Shown in pieces: positions 13,401-25,561 of a stretch of 64,000 bases of DNA (position 1 is its first letter; every line of letters begins with the position of its first letter). Location of the stretch: assembly GCA_020809705.1 (NCBI GenBank), contig CP085826.1:6200001-6264000 (forward strand), in the 5' to 3' direction. The position numbers were made by a program, and so were the translations under genes. The stretch comes from Calonectria ilicicola. Taxonomy: Eukaryota > Ascomycota > Sordariomycetes > Hypocreales > Nectriaceae. The notes below the pieces were generated by a model. The model did no database searches. It saw only the letters and a list, made by a program, of their open reading frames with translations, and was not told the origin of the DNA.

Positions 13401-13855
13401 CAAATCTCCCATATACCTCAAGGGCCTAAATTGAACACCCCTGTTGTTTGTATAATCCGAACCCCCCCTCCCCGCGAACGTCAAACCCGTCAGATTAGCG
13501 CAATGCCAACTTCGCCAAGCCTGCTTTTGACAAACGCCATGAAGCCCGTTGACTGCCCTGGCTATTATATCAAAGCCACCTCTCGCACCTCTTTCGCACC
13601 TCTGCCACTTCGATTTTTCTTGTGCGTGCTCTACTTCGTTCTACCGAGGCCCCCTCTTTCTTCTGGTGTTTTTTTTTTGTCCGGGTCCAAGAAGCTGAAT
13701 ACAGGATCTGGGTCGGAAAACCCCTCCTTTCAACTGTCGCTCGGCTTGACTGACTTGACCCACCCCACAAACGACGACAATCGGGGGATCAGCGAACCCA
13801 TTTTGGCTATTCAGTTCACATGCCCCCCAAGGCATTATATGTTGAGCGACTAGAG
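10462..13855. other. Intergenic, no gene seen
   Basis: About 3.4 kb between PDX1 and the first Zn2Cys6 gene, both on the plus strand. The first 100 bases hold the PDX1 3' end. A run of 16 T at 10916-10931 and generally featureless sequence follow. Around 13440-13850 the sequence becomes pyrimidine-rich, as is usual for fungal promoters and leaders, and an in-frame ATG at 13820 precedes the chosen start of the next gene. No family-like reading frame, tRNA or transposon end was recognised. Confidence 0.5.
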
Positions 13856-16700
13856 ATGGCTAGCGCTTGCAATGTCTGCAAGCAGACCAAGCAAAAGGTA
13901 GGTAGAAGGGTGTCCTCTGTCAGACGTGTTACCTCCCAATGTTCCATGAAGCATGATACAGCCAGAGACTCTTCTCAGGTATTTCCGTTGAATTTCACAT
14001 GGGATGATGATGTTGTCATGTGCAGCCATACCTGCATCTTCTGGACCCAAGGGTTAGATTCCAACATCGAAACCTCATCTTCCCTTATGTCAAGTGCGTT
14101 TGCAAGATCTGTTCTGCATGGATACCCTCACCCTTGTTTTCTTCGAATGGAAGGGATTTGTACCGTAACTAAATCTGTTCTATTTTAGTGTCAAGCACTC
14201 CAGGCATGCGGTACTGGTGTCGGCCGCGAAACCCGTTGTGCATACATCCCGAAAGATCCTAGGGATGTTGACAACCCACCCATCTTTAGCCAGCCTCCTA
14301 AGCGTCAACAAACCGAACCCTCGGACGAGAGCCCTAGCTATAATAAATCCCCAACCTCAAAGAGGGGAAAAAAGCAAAAGGAAGAGAAAGCCCAAACTCC
14401 TGAGAGCATTGATCTCTTTCAGCAAGCGAGAACTCTCGAGCAGGGCGAAGAGGCCGATATATATGGGCAAACTAGGATGCTTCAAGATCAAGCGGGAAAA
14501 CTATGTAAGTACTTACCCAGTGCGCAAAGAAATTTAATTGACCTTCCAATGAGTGTATTTCGGTGATTCCTCAGCGTGCTCATATCTTCAGCTAATCCGC
14601 ATGATTGTTGAAAGTTCAGCCGGCCCATCACAGTTTACCATGGATCCTGGTCGACACAAAACTAACGATGCAACTTTAAACAAGCCACATCTGATCGGAA
14701 ATTCTTCCATGCTACCTGAAAAAAAAGTGGCCGAGGCGCTTATGCAATCATTTTATATCAATGTGTGTTGTCACCCCGATCAAACCAATACTGTATGCTG
14801 ATTGTGGATCTAACTCGCCGAAGATGCAAGGGTTTGTGGACGTGATTGACCGTCGTGAGTTTCAATGCAAGTTGAATCAGTGCTACACAAACCCATTCGC
14901 TGCAGAATCTCCTGATCTTTGTTTAATCTACCTTGTCTTGTCGATTGGTCTTGCTACGGCAGCACCCACTCTAGACGGCCCTGAATACGATACTATCGCT
15001 CGTATTCGTAGTCAACCCATCGACCGTGCTGAAATTTTCTTCCAAAATGCTAAGAATTTAGGAGATGCCTCATCTGGATTTGAGGATGGTGATATTTGGT
15101 CTATCCAAGCATTGTGTCTAATGTCAGTGTACACACTGGTGGTATCTAGGCGAAATGCGGCATACGCTTTTCTGGGTCAGTATGGGAGTTGGGTAATTCA
15201 ACATACTTGTCGCTTACATTATTTTAGGGATGGCTATTCGGCTTGCCTACTCACTGGGACTTCATAAAACATTTGAAACAGGCATGATTTTCAAAAATGA
15301 CGAATTGATTCAGAGACGTAATCTCTGGAGGAGTTTGTTTATTCTAGATCATTTTTTAGCACTGTCTTTGGGTCGACCTAGCTCAATGTCTGATCAAGAT
15401 TGTTCGAGTGGCTCGCTTGCACCACCGCCGACGATTCTGAGCTATAGCAAGCGGTTACGTCAAGAACAGATCAACAGCTTATATGGACTTGACGCGGGCG
15501 TTAAGGCCAGCCGGACTATTGGTTTGATCATCAAGCAAATTTATTCTAAAGGAAAAGTTTCGACTAGAGAGGCCCAAGAGATTGTCGATCATTGTCAAGA
15601 TTGGGCCGCTAATCTGGACGCTACACTAGATGCGAATAGACTGCACGATCCGGACGCCATGAAGACTTATGGAATGGCAATTTTGCAAGTCCAACTTCTT
15701 GGGCATCACTCAATCATTCTCCTCTCTCGAATTTTCTTCCTGCATCTATTAATGAAGATGCAGAACCCACAACAGGTTTTACTGCGAGACAACTCTGCCA
15801 TAGTAAAATTTTCCGAAGCCTGTCTTAATTCGTCTAGACAGACAATCAAGCTATGCCACATCGTTTTTGAATCCCGGCGACTTCCTCGGAGAAACCCGTT
15901 TGTCATGTAAGTGTCATGATGTTTTCTTTCTCTTGAGGAAACCTACAGTTTTCTGATACATTTTTAGCTACTTTCTCTATTCTGCTGCGCTTATTGTCAT
16001 GACCAATGAGTTTGCTGGTTTGCATAGCAATGTAGACTATCCAGATTCAACATCAGATGCGATGGAAATTATGTCTTACTGTGCTACTATGGATAATCAA
16101 GCTAGTCACTTTTTCTCAATTCTCTCATCATTTCAGCTTGTTATTGAGAACCAAGCAAGATCCCGTGCCTCTGGAGGTCTAGCAATAAACCACCAAATTG
16201 AGCAACCGGAAAACATGTCTACAACATCTTCAAATGAAGCACATGCATGTTCACCATCCTCCGATATAAGCTCCGGGAAAGCTGAGGCTAATTTGCCAAA
16301 TCCCCGTGAGCCAACGCCTTGTATGTTGGATACGACCCAAAGTCGCTCCCGGCGAGCGCGCAATCCTTGGGCAAAACCGTCCTTCACTACACCAGAGGTA
16401 TCAGACTTCCAAATCGAGAGGGATGCATTTCAAAACCAAGAATATTCGTCTGAATCGGTCCTCAACTTTTCAGGGCCACAGGCGCAAAGTCAAGGAACGC
16501 CAGAGTCAGGACAAAACGCTTACGGGTTTCAGTTTAGCAACCCATCTAGGTATACGCCCAATACTCAAAGGCACACACCGATGGATCGGCACCGTCTTGT
16601 ACAAGCTGGAATGGGACACGGCGGTTATTTGGCTTCTGGAAGCCCGGGAATGCCACGGGATCAGCCGTGCGGCACCGTGAACTCAGTCAACGGGTATTGA
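13856..16700 (+). CDS. Zn2Cys6 fungal transcription factor with a Cys-to-Gly change in the zinc cluster
   Basis: Six exons reconstructed: 13856-13897, 14189-14504, 14575-14762, 14824-15175, 15228-15906 and 15968-16700. All phases agree and the product has 769 residues (781 if the in-frame ATG at 13820 is used). Exon 1 encodes MASACNVCKQTKQK and exon 2 starts CQALQACGTGVGRETRC, giving C5-x2-C8-x6-C15-x5-C21-x2-[G24]-x6-C31. This is exact Zn2Cys6 spacing, but the fifth Cys is Gly (GGT at 14216-14218). A Lys-rich linker (about 60-75) follows. The middle homology region (exons 4-5, about residues 183-410) contains GMAIRLAYSLGLH and RRNLWRSLFILDHFLALSLGRP, diagnostic of the fungal_trans domain. 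The C-terminal 200 residues are Ser/Pro/Gln-rich. Intron 1 is long (291 nt); intron 3 has a weak gaag acceptor. It should be a nuclear regulator; its target is unknown and no pathway genes adjoin it. Confidence 0.85.
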
Positions 16701-18669
16701 TCAAGTTCAAGGACAGGGTGGAGGGCAGAGCTGAGGAAATGAGACTTGGCTAGGTTTTTGGGCTGAAACCTATCGTATGAACTATTGGAGCGGTCTGGTC
16801 TTGGACGCTACGAAAGGGGGCCAGTTTGAAACGAATGACGAAAAATATCATGGCTTATCGAGTGGGGTTTTCATTGTCGGACAGTGTGTTTGGTTGGACT
16901 GGAATATTTGTACAAGCGAAGCAGCTCGGTGAAGAAGAAAAAGAAAAGAAAAAAGGCTGGTGTGTATGAAGGCATAATAAAAGCAACAAGTTTTTTATGG
17001 AAACCGCTTGACCGCTAATTACGGTGGCCCAATTATTCCTTTTTCTTTTCAAAAACACTCTACTCTTAGAAACCTAGACCACGTCGTCAGCTTTTCACAG
17101 CCAAACCGGGCAAACCAGACCAAGGTTGCAAGGTCAGCTAGTCTACTCGAGGATCCGCCACCAGTTTAGTTCGACTGGCAACTGGCTCCTTTTATTGGAC
17201 AGGCACACTTTATATCAGTTCTCATATATCTGCAATGCATCTGCCGGATGCTGACTAGCGCAATGCCAACAAGAGTGGCGATGAGCTGTGCAAGGGCCCT
17301 TAGCGCCTTTCAACTCTTTCATAATCCTGAGAACTGACGGAGAGTCCACTCCGGCAGTAGCTGGCTGCGGGTGCTTTTTTTTTTTTTTTTTGCTACGATA
17401 TTGGCAGGTTTTGGGGCTTAAGATCATAAGTTGCCCACCTGGGCGAAATGTTATCGCTCGGGTTTATTCGCTCTTCAACGCACCGGGCCAAATAGGGAAA
17501 TAGATGACTCCAGATTCGTTGCGACTCACACGGGAGATTTTCCACCAAGAATCTGTTTGGTTTATTCACATGCTGGCCTTTATCCCTGCGCACCAACCCT
17601 TGCTTGTCTCGGAGACGACGCCAAAACTGCTACATGCGCGAAGCCATATCGGTCAATCCTACGTCATCATGTGAGCGATCTTTGAAACCGCTCTCGACTC
17701 TCGCAATCGATGCTAAAAATGGGGTGGGAAATGAATACGACGTTGTCGTAGCAAGGGAAAAGAGGGAACAAGCCATGTCCGGGCCCTCAGGCCTAAGTAT
17801 CCCGAATTCACTCGGGATTATCCGACGGGACAAGGAGCTGTAATCGTCGCATTCTTGCGTGTCACGCAACCCTTACAAGCTGCATAAATCCAGACAGTCA
17901 AGTTCTAATGCCGGGCATTTTGCCTATTTGAGGCGCCTGTAAGTACATGGCTGTTCGTCAACACATGCCAGTTTGCTTGGGGGGCCCGCTGCTCTATTGT
18001 TTCATCAAGTACACCACTCTTGCATCGAGAAAATCTCGCCCGAAAGGCAAGTGTTCGCGTTTAGATCCGAGCAAGTATAATAGTAGTGCTGTTACTTGCA
18101 CTGCTTATTTAACCAGAAAGCACTTGCGTCCTCCCCACGGCGGCACGTTTAGCATATTTGCTTTATACATACATGTATACATACATCCGCATACCTGGCT
18201 GAAGGTATAGACTGGGGCTGAGTGGTATTTCTTCTTGTCGGTTACTATAGCCAATAATACATTCCGTAGCTGCCTTGCTGGACTGTAGCTGGACTGTAGC
18301 TGGACTGTAGCTGGTCTCATCCTCTTCTCCACTTTCCGGATGACATCCACGCCCCCTCTGTATGCACCTAGATAAAAGCGAGTCTCACTCTGGAAGCTAT
18401 TAGCTAGCAGAAGCAACCCCATATAGAATAGGTCGGTGAGCTAACCCGGACTTGTACAGGCTGCCAAGAACCCGGCGGCAGGCGTAAGCCTCCCTCACAG
18501 AAGCTTAGGGGCCGCAAGCAGGGTTGGGGAGGCGTTTGTCTTAGAGGAGAGGGGCAGAATTGTCAATCACATCAATCGTACCGGGCAATAGGCGTCTTTA
18601 GGTGAGTCATGGCTCATCTTCTCTATAGGCTGCTTGGTTCCGAGTAAATTCGGATTTCACTATAAACCA
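16701..18669. other. Intergenic between convergent genes
   Basis: About 2 kb separating the convergent Zn2Cys6 and transporter genes. It contains a run of 17 T at 17375-17391 and an 11-bp tandem repeat at 18279-18314 (listed separately). The open frames on both strands are short and carry no recognisable motif. I see no RNA gene. Confidence 0.5.
18279..18314. repeat. Tandem repeat, 11-bp unit, three copies plus a partial
   Basis: The unit tggactgtagc occurs three times in perfect succession (18279-18289, 18290-18300, 18301-18311) and then begins a fourth (tgg). It lies in the intergenic space downstream of the transporter gene and overlaps no coding exon. Short perfect arrays like this usually arise by replication slippage and may vary in copy number between strains. 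Confidence 0.9.
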
Positions 18670-21472
18670 CTACCATGTCTTAGGTCCAAAGCGTTCACCA
18701 GGCTTTACATGCATCTGCACCGCCGTACCCTGAACATCCATTGTTGTTGAGACGATATCATTCCCCCACCAGCTGGGCGCTTCGATGCCATGTAGCGTGA
18801 AGGCAAAGAAGATGACTAGTGTGGCCAAGGCCAATCCCAAGTCGAGCGCCGATGAGGTCAGGAAATTCAAGCGGCTCCACCATTTGAAATGACGCTTCTT
18901 GATCCAGAATTGGAACACGAAGCCCACCATACCCCAAGACAGGTAGTTGAGAGGCGTCGCAGGAGGGATCGCCCCAGCGCCTCCGAAAATGAGCGGTGCC
19001 ATGAGGTACTTGGCGGGCGACTTGGGCCACTTTTTAGCAGCAAAGTAGAAGATGATTGGGGCAACGGCTCCGATGATAAAAAAGAAGAAGAGGCCAGAGT
19101 AAATTTGCCCAGGGGAGAACATGCGCGCCGGCCCAAGCAGTCCCCAAATAACAGAAGCTACGCGTATTGCGTTAGACTCGTCCCCAAAAGCTTTGTTTTC
19201 TCTTGTGGAAACTTACCGGCGAAGAACACGCGCCCACCTGGGCAGGTGAAGTGGTTCTCCTGATGTGGCTCGCACACATCCTTGATATTGTTCAACGCGA
19301 AGTTCAGCACAATGATCTGGATAAAGCATGAAAAAGTCGTGGCGACGACCTGGGACATGAACATTGTACGAGGGGGGATCTTCATGTAATGCCCAAACTT
19401 CAAATCGGCTACGAAGCTAAGTGCTTGTGACCTGTGTCCTGTTAGTCCCCAGTATTTGGCATCACCTTCCCCAAAAACCTACATAGTAATATATCCAAAA
19501 GTCTTGAAGCTATCAACTCAATGTTAGCACTCATATCATTAACTCAAAAGGATAGGGAGTAATGTACATCATCAGGGCCAACGGGCGTCCCGGTTGGATG
19601 TAGCCATAGATAAACTCGGTCAAGACGTTGAGGCCGATTTGTGTATTAGTGATGGCCTGAATGATGCCGATCGGGAGGGCAAATCCAAAGGAGATGGCAA
19701 TCGCTAGAAGAAACGCCCACCAGGAAAGGTTTGTTTGATATCCAAGCACGGTGTAAAATCCTAATGCTAACATCTGCGCTGATGATTAGTAGATTCTCCA
19801 AATCATTCCACAAACATCAACATACAATACCAAAGAGGGTCATGTACCACCATGTAGGTGCCTCTTTATACTTTTTCATCAACTTCATGTGGATGTCCGG
19901 CTTCTCTTTCGTACTGTCCATATACTGTTGCCAGATTCGCTTTCCATTGTGTAGATAGGTGTGCACAACAAGAGCTGAGATGGCAGCAAATGACAATCCA
20001 TATGACATGGCAAATGTGGTGCTATTTGTGTGAGTCTTCGTTTTTTCGACTTTGCCTAGGGCTTTCCACATACCTGAGAAAAAGAGGCGAGTAATTCTTG
20101 TACGCTTCCTCATCCAGTGTGAAATCGGAGCTGAGGATTCGTGTCGTGTTATAGGAGGCACCAGTATTATCGTAGGTGCTGGAATCACTCATTGGTAGAT
20201 ACCATCCATACCATGCTCCAGAGTAATGAAGAATGGATGCCCATACAATAAAGAATGAGAAAACTCCAATAAGGGTGTTTGCAATAGCGTGCCTGGAAAG
20301 CGCAATTAGCGGCCCATTACCAATAATCAAGTGCTCCTCGACCTTACCACGGTGGAATCAGGGGTGATCCAACGTAGCCAGCGATTTGAGTCCAATCAAA
20401 TGTGATGGGAATGATTGATAAACCGGTCTGGCCACCAAAGAGCTGGTTGATGATGGGACTCTTGGGTGCCATCCAAGTAACGAATGCAAACATACTGAGA
20501 AACTGGGCAAAGAAACCAGGGATGAAGTAGTATACAAAGGAACACCCAGTAATAATGGCGAACCATGTATACCTATGCATCATTCCTCCAAGGATTGTCG
20601 GATCTGGGTGGTCATTCCTCTCATACATGGCATTCATCAGTGTCACTCCAACCAAGTTCCCGGGCCAGATCATTGACGCAGGATATACTGTTTCCTGTTA
20701 GTCAAGCTATAATATTTGAATAGAAAAACTTACCGAGAAACTTGCGCATCATCCCAGCAATCCCGTATCCAAGAGACTGCGTAGAAATAGTAAGCAGAAG
20801 CTGGAATGAAATGCCAAAGTTTTGCTTGTAAAAGACCAACTGAGCCAGGATGATATCCGTAGCATACGCTACCGAAAAGGAGACACTAGCCATAACAACA
20901 ATGATAGTGTGTTCTTTGATGTTGAAGGGACCCGGGTTGATGGATATCCTTTTTCCAAAAATGGAAATCTTTTCGGGAAACCATCTAGCCCAGCCGTGGC
21001 CCATCGGCCATGCAATGATTTGAGCAATCAGAGGACCGACACTGATGGAAGGCTGTCGCAGAGAAAATAGAGTGTTCATAGAAGCACCAAACACGACGAG
21101 CAGGAGACCTATACTCCATGCTCTCACGGTATTACACGGCAAGTCCTCATCATAGTTGCGGACAGCAGCGCGCACCTCAGGATAAGGCGAATCTTCCTCA
21201 TCTTCCCTATCTTTTATCAATCCCTCATCATCAGCATCACTGCCATCCCCGCCGCGGCGTGTTTCCTCCGGCAGATTGGGGTCCATGAGCAGTTCATACT
21301 CGGACCCTTGGTCGTCATCGTCATCATTGCGAGCACCGGCCTCATGCAACTGAGCGACCCGACGCCTCAGGTCTTCTGCATGGTCTCCTGCATCTAAAGA
21401 AGTCGACAGCCTCCCATTAGGGCTGCTGAGAGCTTGGCCAATCGGCGCTCGAGCTGTTGATGGACCTGCCAT
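18670..21472 (-). CDS. Oligopeptide transporter, OPT family
   Basis: Proton-coupled uptake of small peptides, or of glutathione-type substrates, across the plasma membrane is the family role. Eight exons, read on the minus strand: 21472-20734, 20687-20348, 20292-20074, 20021-19831, 19778-19568, 19509-19483, 19431-19217 and 19157-18670. All phases agree and give 809 residues. A long acidic cytosolic N-terminus (about residues 40-110, with runs of Asp and Glu) precedes some 14 hydrophobic segments. Family signatures visible are the block around SMIWPGNLVGVTLMNAMYE in exon 2, GQTGLSIIPITFDW, GYIQPGRPLALMIFKTFGY across exons 5-6, MSQALSFVADLKFGHYMKIP at the start of exon 7, and a Trp-terminated tail. 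Exon 6 is only 27 nt. Adjacent genes do not suggest a specific substrate. Isp4-type fungal OPT members have the same length. Confidence 0.93.
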
Positions 21473-22361
21473 GGCGTTGCCACGTCTCCGGGATTCTAGC
21501 CCGGGGGCACCGGCTTGGGGCTGCTGGGGTACGGTTACCGGTACGGGGAAATGGCAAAAATATCACGTGTTTGGCTCAAAGGTTCGAAATATCTCTTTAA
21601 TCGAGATTCAGAGCGTCACAAGCAGTCGAGATCATAGCAAGATGATCCCTTGAGGATTGTTGAGCTAGCTTTGAGGTAGATGAGTGGGCCGGGAAGGGAT
21701 GCTCCGACACGCGTCAAGGGCTCCGAGACAGCGAGGCGACGGATTTGATAAGCCCGTGGCTGTCAGATGCTGGTCCGCTTAGGTAGTTTCTCTGGCAAAA
21801 TCACGCAGTACAGACTGCAATGATGCGGTTCAGCAATTCCGGCTTGAGACTTGCTTGGAGGTGAAACGTGTTGCTTCGACAGCTTAGCAGCAGGAATAGA
21901 CGCCACGTTCTACCACCAAGCCGCAGCAGGATGGCGCGCACCAATCAGCCACACGAGAGAGCTGGGAAGAAAACGCGGCACACAGAAGAGAGAGATTGAG
22001 AACGAGTACAAAATGATGAAAGGAATCTTCTAATACCCGTGGCACAGACTCGTTGTATAATTCCAACTATGCTGACTTAGCGGCCAAGAGGTTATAAGGT
22101 TCGAGCCTCACAGCTTTATTGGGAGTGCACTAAGCCCAGAATGGACATTTTACTTCAATACATTAAAATGGGGATCGATTAGGCCTGGGCTGCACGACTC
22201 ACTCTTGAACACAAGAGGGCTGACAAAAAAGAGAGAGAAAAATATACATCATCACCAAATCTCGCCGCTTCTTTATCGGTTTTCGACGCCTTCAAATCCT
22301 AAAAATCCATGGGTCTTTTCTCTCAGTAGAGTCGGCAGCGACCCTGGTCGTGCAAAAAACC
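21473..22361. other. Divergent intergenic region
   Basis: Shared upstream region of the oligopeptide transporter (-) and the ketoacyl synthase (+), about 890 bp. It contains tRNA-like boxes at 22070-22115 that lack room for an anticodon arm (see rejected items), and a purine-rich stretch just before the synthase start. No reading frame with family features was found. Confidence 0.5.
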
Positions 22362-23750
22362 ATGCGCCGAGTAGTAGTGACGGGCCTGGGGGCCATCACG
22401 CCTCTTGGAGTGGGCATTCGGCGATCTTGGACACGTCTTCTAGCAGGAGATTCGGGCATCACCAGTGTTGCAGATTTTGAACCCCAGGCGAGGTGGCGAG
22501 AGCTGACGAGCACCGTCGCCGGCCTGGTGCCTACTGGCGAAGGCGAAGGACATTGGAGAGCATCTGACTGGGTTAACACTGCTGAGCAACGTCGCATGTC
22601 CAAATTTACACAGTATGCAATCGCGGCAAGTAACATGGCACTGGAGGATGCCGGGTGGAAGCCGTCCAGTCAGGAAGAGCTGGAAGCGACAGGTGTGTGC
22701 TTAGGAAGCGGAATCGGAAATCTGGAGGAAATGTACAACACCAGCCTCGTACATGACCAAGATGTAGGATATCCCATGCAAATTTTAGGAACTGTAGCTA
22801 ACTGCTACGCCAGGGCTACAAAAAAGTCTCCCCGCTATTTGTTCCTAAGATATTGATCAATATGGCTGCGGGGCATATTGCTATGAAGCATGGCTTTCAA
22901 GGTCCCAACCACGCAGCAACGACAGCTTGCACAACTGGCGCCCACTCGATTGGCGATGCTTCTCGATTTATTGCCATGGGAGATGCAGATGTCATGGTTG
23001 CTGGCGGATCTGAATCCTGTATACACCCCTTGACTTTTGCAGGATTCGGCCGGGCAAGGTCGCTTTCCACAGCCTATAACGACAATCCAGCAGCTAGCTG
23101 TCGGCCATTCGACGCCAATCGCAATGGATTCGTGGTCGCCGAGGGCGCGGCTGTATGTGTTCTTGAGGAACTTGAGCACGCCAAAGCCAGAGGGGCACGT
23201 ATCTATGCCGAGATCAAGGGCTATGGGTGCAGCGGTGATGCCTACCATATGACGGCTCCTCGTGAAGATGGACACGGAGCATATGTTGCAATGAAAAAGG
23301 CGCTAAAGAATGCCGGCATCAGGCCGTCGCAGGTTGACTATGTCAACGCTCATGCTACGGCAACCCAAGTTGGTGATATCGCAGAGGTATCCGCAATTCG
23401 ACGGCTTATGATGGGAGAAGAAGGACACTCAACCGAGTTCGCCATCGCTGTCAGCAGCACCAAAGGCGCAATTGGGCATCTTTTGGGAGCCGCCGGCGCT
23501 ATTGAAGCTTTATTCTCCATCCTGGCCATTCACGAGGTAAGACCTTGCACAATGCTCGATGCACCACTCCGACTAACAGCGACGCCAGGGAATCGTGCCC
23601 GCAACCTTGAACCTAGAACACCCCAACGTAGATGCCAACTTTAACTTTGTGCCTCAAACGGCACAAGAGAAAAAGGTCAATGTCGCCATTTCCAACAGTT
23701 TTGGATTCGGCGGCACCAACAGTTCATTGGTTTTCTCAAAGGTCACATAG
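22362..23750 (+). CDS. CEM1: 3-oxoacyl-ACP synthase, mitochondrial type II (KAS II/Cem1-like)
   Basis: Condensing enzyme of type II fatty-acid synthesis: elongates acyl-ACP with malonyl-ACP, the route that supplies octanoyl-ACP for lipoic acid in mitochondria. Three exons, 22362-22763, 22814-23536 and 23589-23750, give 428 residues in phase. It opens [18 protein letters not shown], the N-terminal signature of the FabF fold. The active-site Cys is C173 in [17 protein letters not shown], with H314 in VNAHATAT, K351 and H356 in [15 protein letters not shown] completing the Cys-His-His set. The C-terminal glycine loop [15 protein letters not shown] is present. Length and motifs match FabF/Cem1. 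Oddly, the first in-frame ATG leaves no mitochondrial presequence, so either an upstream exon is missed or import uses an internal signal. It lies 338 bp upstream of CBP3 on the same strand. Confidence 0.93.
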
Positions 23751-24088
23751 CGTAAATCCTTGCCATTGCATTTTGGGATTTACATGTATCATTAAAAAAA
23801 AGACTAATCTTCTCACATCCTCATCAATGTACAATGATTCAAATGCCCCATCTCGACACCCAGCTGCTTTCCCACTATCAAAACTACGTACAGTACAACG
23901 CAATCCAATTGGAACAGTGCAGATCCACCATGACACCCCACTGCCGACGTTCTTCCGGCCCACTCACATGGCAGATAATTTCTCTGCCATTGAGAGACTC
24001 CATGCGGTCATGACGTGAAGGGCCTTGTCAATTCCTCCCCTCAATGTCCCTCGACGTGTGCTCCATAACCCGCCGTCCATTCACCACC
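23751..24088. other. Short intergenic region upstream of CBP3
   Basis: 338 bp holding the 3' end of the ketoacyl synthase gene and the promoter and leader of CBP3. An in-frame ATG at 24044 lies 45 bases upstream of the chosen CBP3 start but in a poor context. Nothing else is seen. Confidence 0.5.
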
Positions 24089-25075
24089 ATGAGCTTAGCC
24101 TGCGAGACCTGCCGGGCCCAGACGAGGACTCTTGTCCGGGCCGCAATCCGCGCAGGCGCATCTCGAGCCGCTGCCCCGAAGAACTTTCTCCGGCCTGCCA
24201 GAACACCCATGTCGATGCCCGTACGACAATTTAGCAACACAACCCCAAGAAACCTGCTCAAGGGCCTTGGCGGCGCCGTATCAGAGCCCTATCGTGTCTT
24301 GGCCGCCACAGAGAAACTATTCAAGGCCGCCTCCAAGCATGCCGACTACCACATCACCGAGAAGGAACGCAAGGAGGAAAAAGTGCAGCTTGCCGAGGAT
24401 GGCGAGGAAGTTGGCCACTCCCTCAATCCCACTGGCGCATGGCACGGCAGTGCGTATTTTCCTCAGGTTCATGCGGCTATCGCAACCGAGACTAACTAGT
24501 GCAAAATAGAATTCCAACTCCCGCCCAGCTTCAGCACCTGGTCCCACGTTACCATGCTACACCTCTACCTAATCAACACCCGGATACGCTGCTTCGACCG
24601 TGATGCCTTCCACAACTGGCAGCATCAGCTGACCGATCACTTCTTCTTCGAATGCGAGAAGAAGATGCACATCGACCACCACATTACTTCGAGTGCTCTG
24701 CGACAGCGATACCTCAAGGATATTTTTGTCCAGTGGCGAGGCATCATTCTAGCCTATGATGAGGGCTTGGTCAAGGGAGATGCAATTTTGGCGAGTGCAA
24801 TCTGGCGAAATCTGTTCAAGGGATCCCCTGATGTCGACCCAAGAACCCTGCTTTCGATTGTTGGCTGGATGCGATCATCGCTAGTGCAGCTCGAGGCCAC
24901 AAGCGACAGCCTTCTCGCCTCGCAGACCCTCAAGATTCTGGACAAGCCAGCAGATGCTTTCTGGGGCCAAAAGGTGGGCGGACAGGACGAGGTGGTTGAG
25001 TTTGCGAAACCACCAGCACAAGCCAACAGCGCGCAAGAGGATGTACCTGTGGGAACCAAAGTCTCAATGAACTAA
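24089..25075 (+). CDS. CBP3: Ubiquinol-cytochrome c reductase assembly chaperone, Cbp3 family
   Basis: Acts in the mitochondrial matrix with Cbp6 to bind newly made cytochrome b and the mitoribosome exit during complex III assembly (known for the family). Two exons: 24089-24449 and 24510-25075, intron gtgcgt...actaac...aatag, product 308 residues. The start at 24089 has a good context (caccaccATG); an upstream in-frame ATG at 24044 adds 15 residues. The N-terminus is rich in Arg and Ala with PVRQFSNTTPR as likely presequence end. The conserved chaperone domain (about residues 120-270) shows FSTWSHVTMLHLYLINTRIR, then FECEKKMHIDHHITSSALRQ and FVQWRGIILAYDEGLVKGD. The tail is low-complexity. 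Family membership is clear from these blocks, and nothing is broken. Confidence 0.92.
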
Positions 25076-25561
25076 GAAGAAATGAGTAAAAAAAAAAAGA
25101 AAAATCCGAGAGAGTGGCCTAAAGGGGGAGCTGGGAGGAAAGGTCTGTATTATCAATTGTGCGGAGTAAGGATCCCAAAATCATGTTAGACGAAGCAAGA
25201 AAAACAGCATGTATGAATAGCTTACAGACGAAATGAGGCGGAACTTGGAAGATGGCATTTTGCTGGTTGTACATATGCATAATTCATGGATGATATCCCA
25301 TCTCACTTGCACTTCGATGGCCATGGCCCTTAGACCAAGATGGAATTCATGTGTCACTGCCAACTAACACTGTATTATAAGAAGCAAGCTTGCCAATCCA
25401 ACAAAGGCAGGAATAGTTTAAACATCAAACAAATATTGCGTTCTTTCTAATTTATTGATGTGATGAAATATCGCAGTATCGTCTACTATATACCCACCCT
25501 CCAGGCTAATATATAGAACCTTCTCCTACTCAATGTTGCAGCCCTCCTTCACCTACTATTC
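25076..25561. other. Convergent intergenic region
   Basis: 486 bp between the 3' ends of CBP3 (+) and the glutathione S-transferase gene (-). It is A+T-rich, with short A runs near 25089-25102 as expected for 3' untranslated sequence. No gene is seen. Confidence 0.5.

Noticed and set aside
13898..14188. A possible extra exon in the first Zn2Cys6 gene (PYLHLLDPRVRFQHRNL...)
   Set aside because: It would separate the third zinc ligand from the second with far too many residues. Direct joining of 13897 to 14189 gives perfect Zn2Cys6 spacing.
22070..22115. tRNA-like A box (tgacttagcgg) and B box (ggttcgagcc) close together
   Set aside because: The boxes are about 19 bases too close, leaving no room for an anticodon arm. 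Only a 4-bp terminal pairing exists, so this is at best a fragment or chance.
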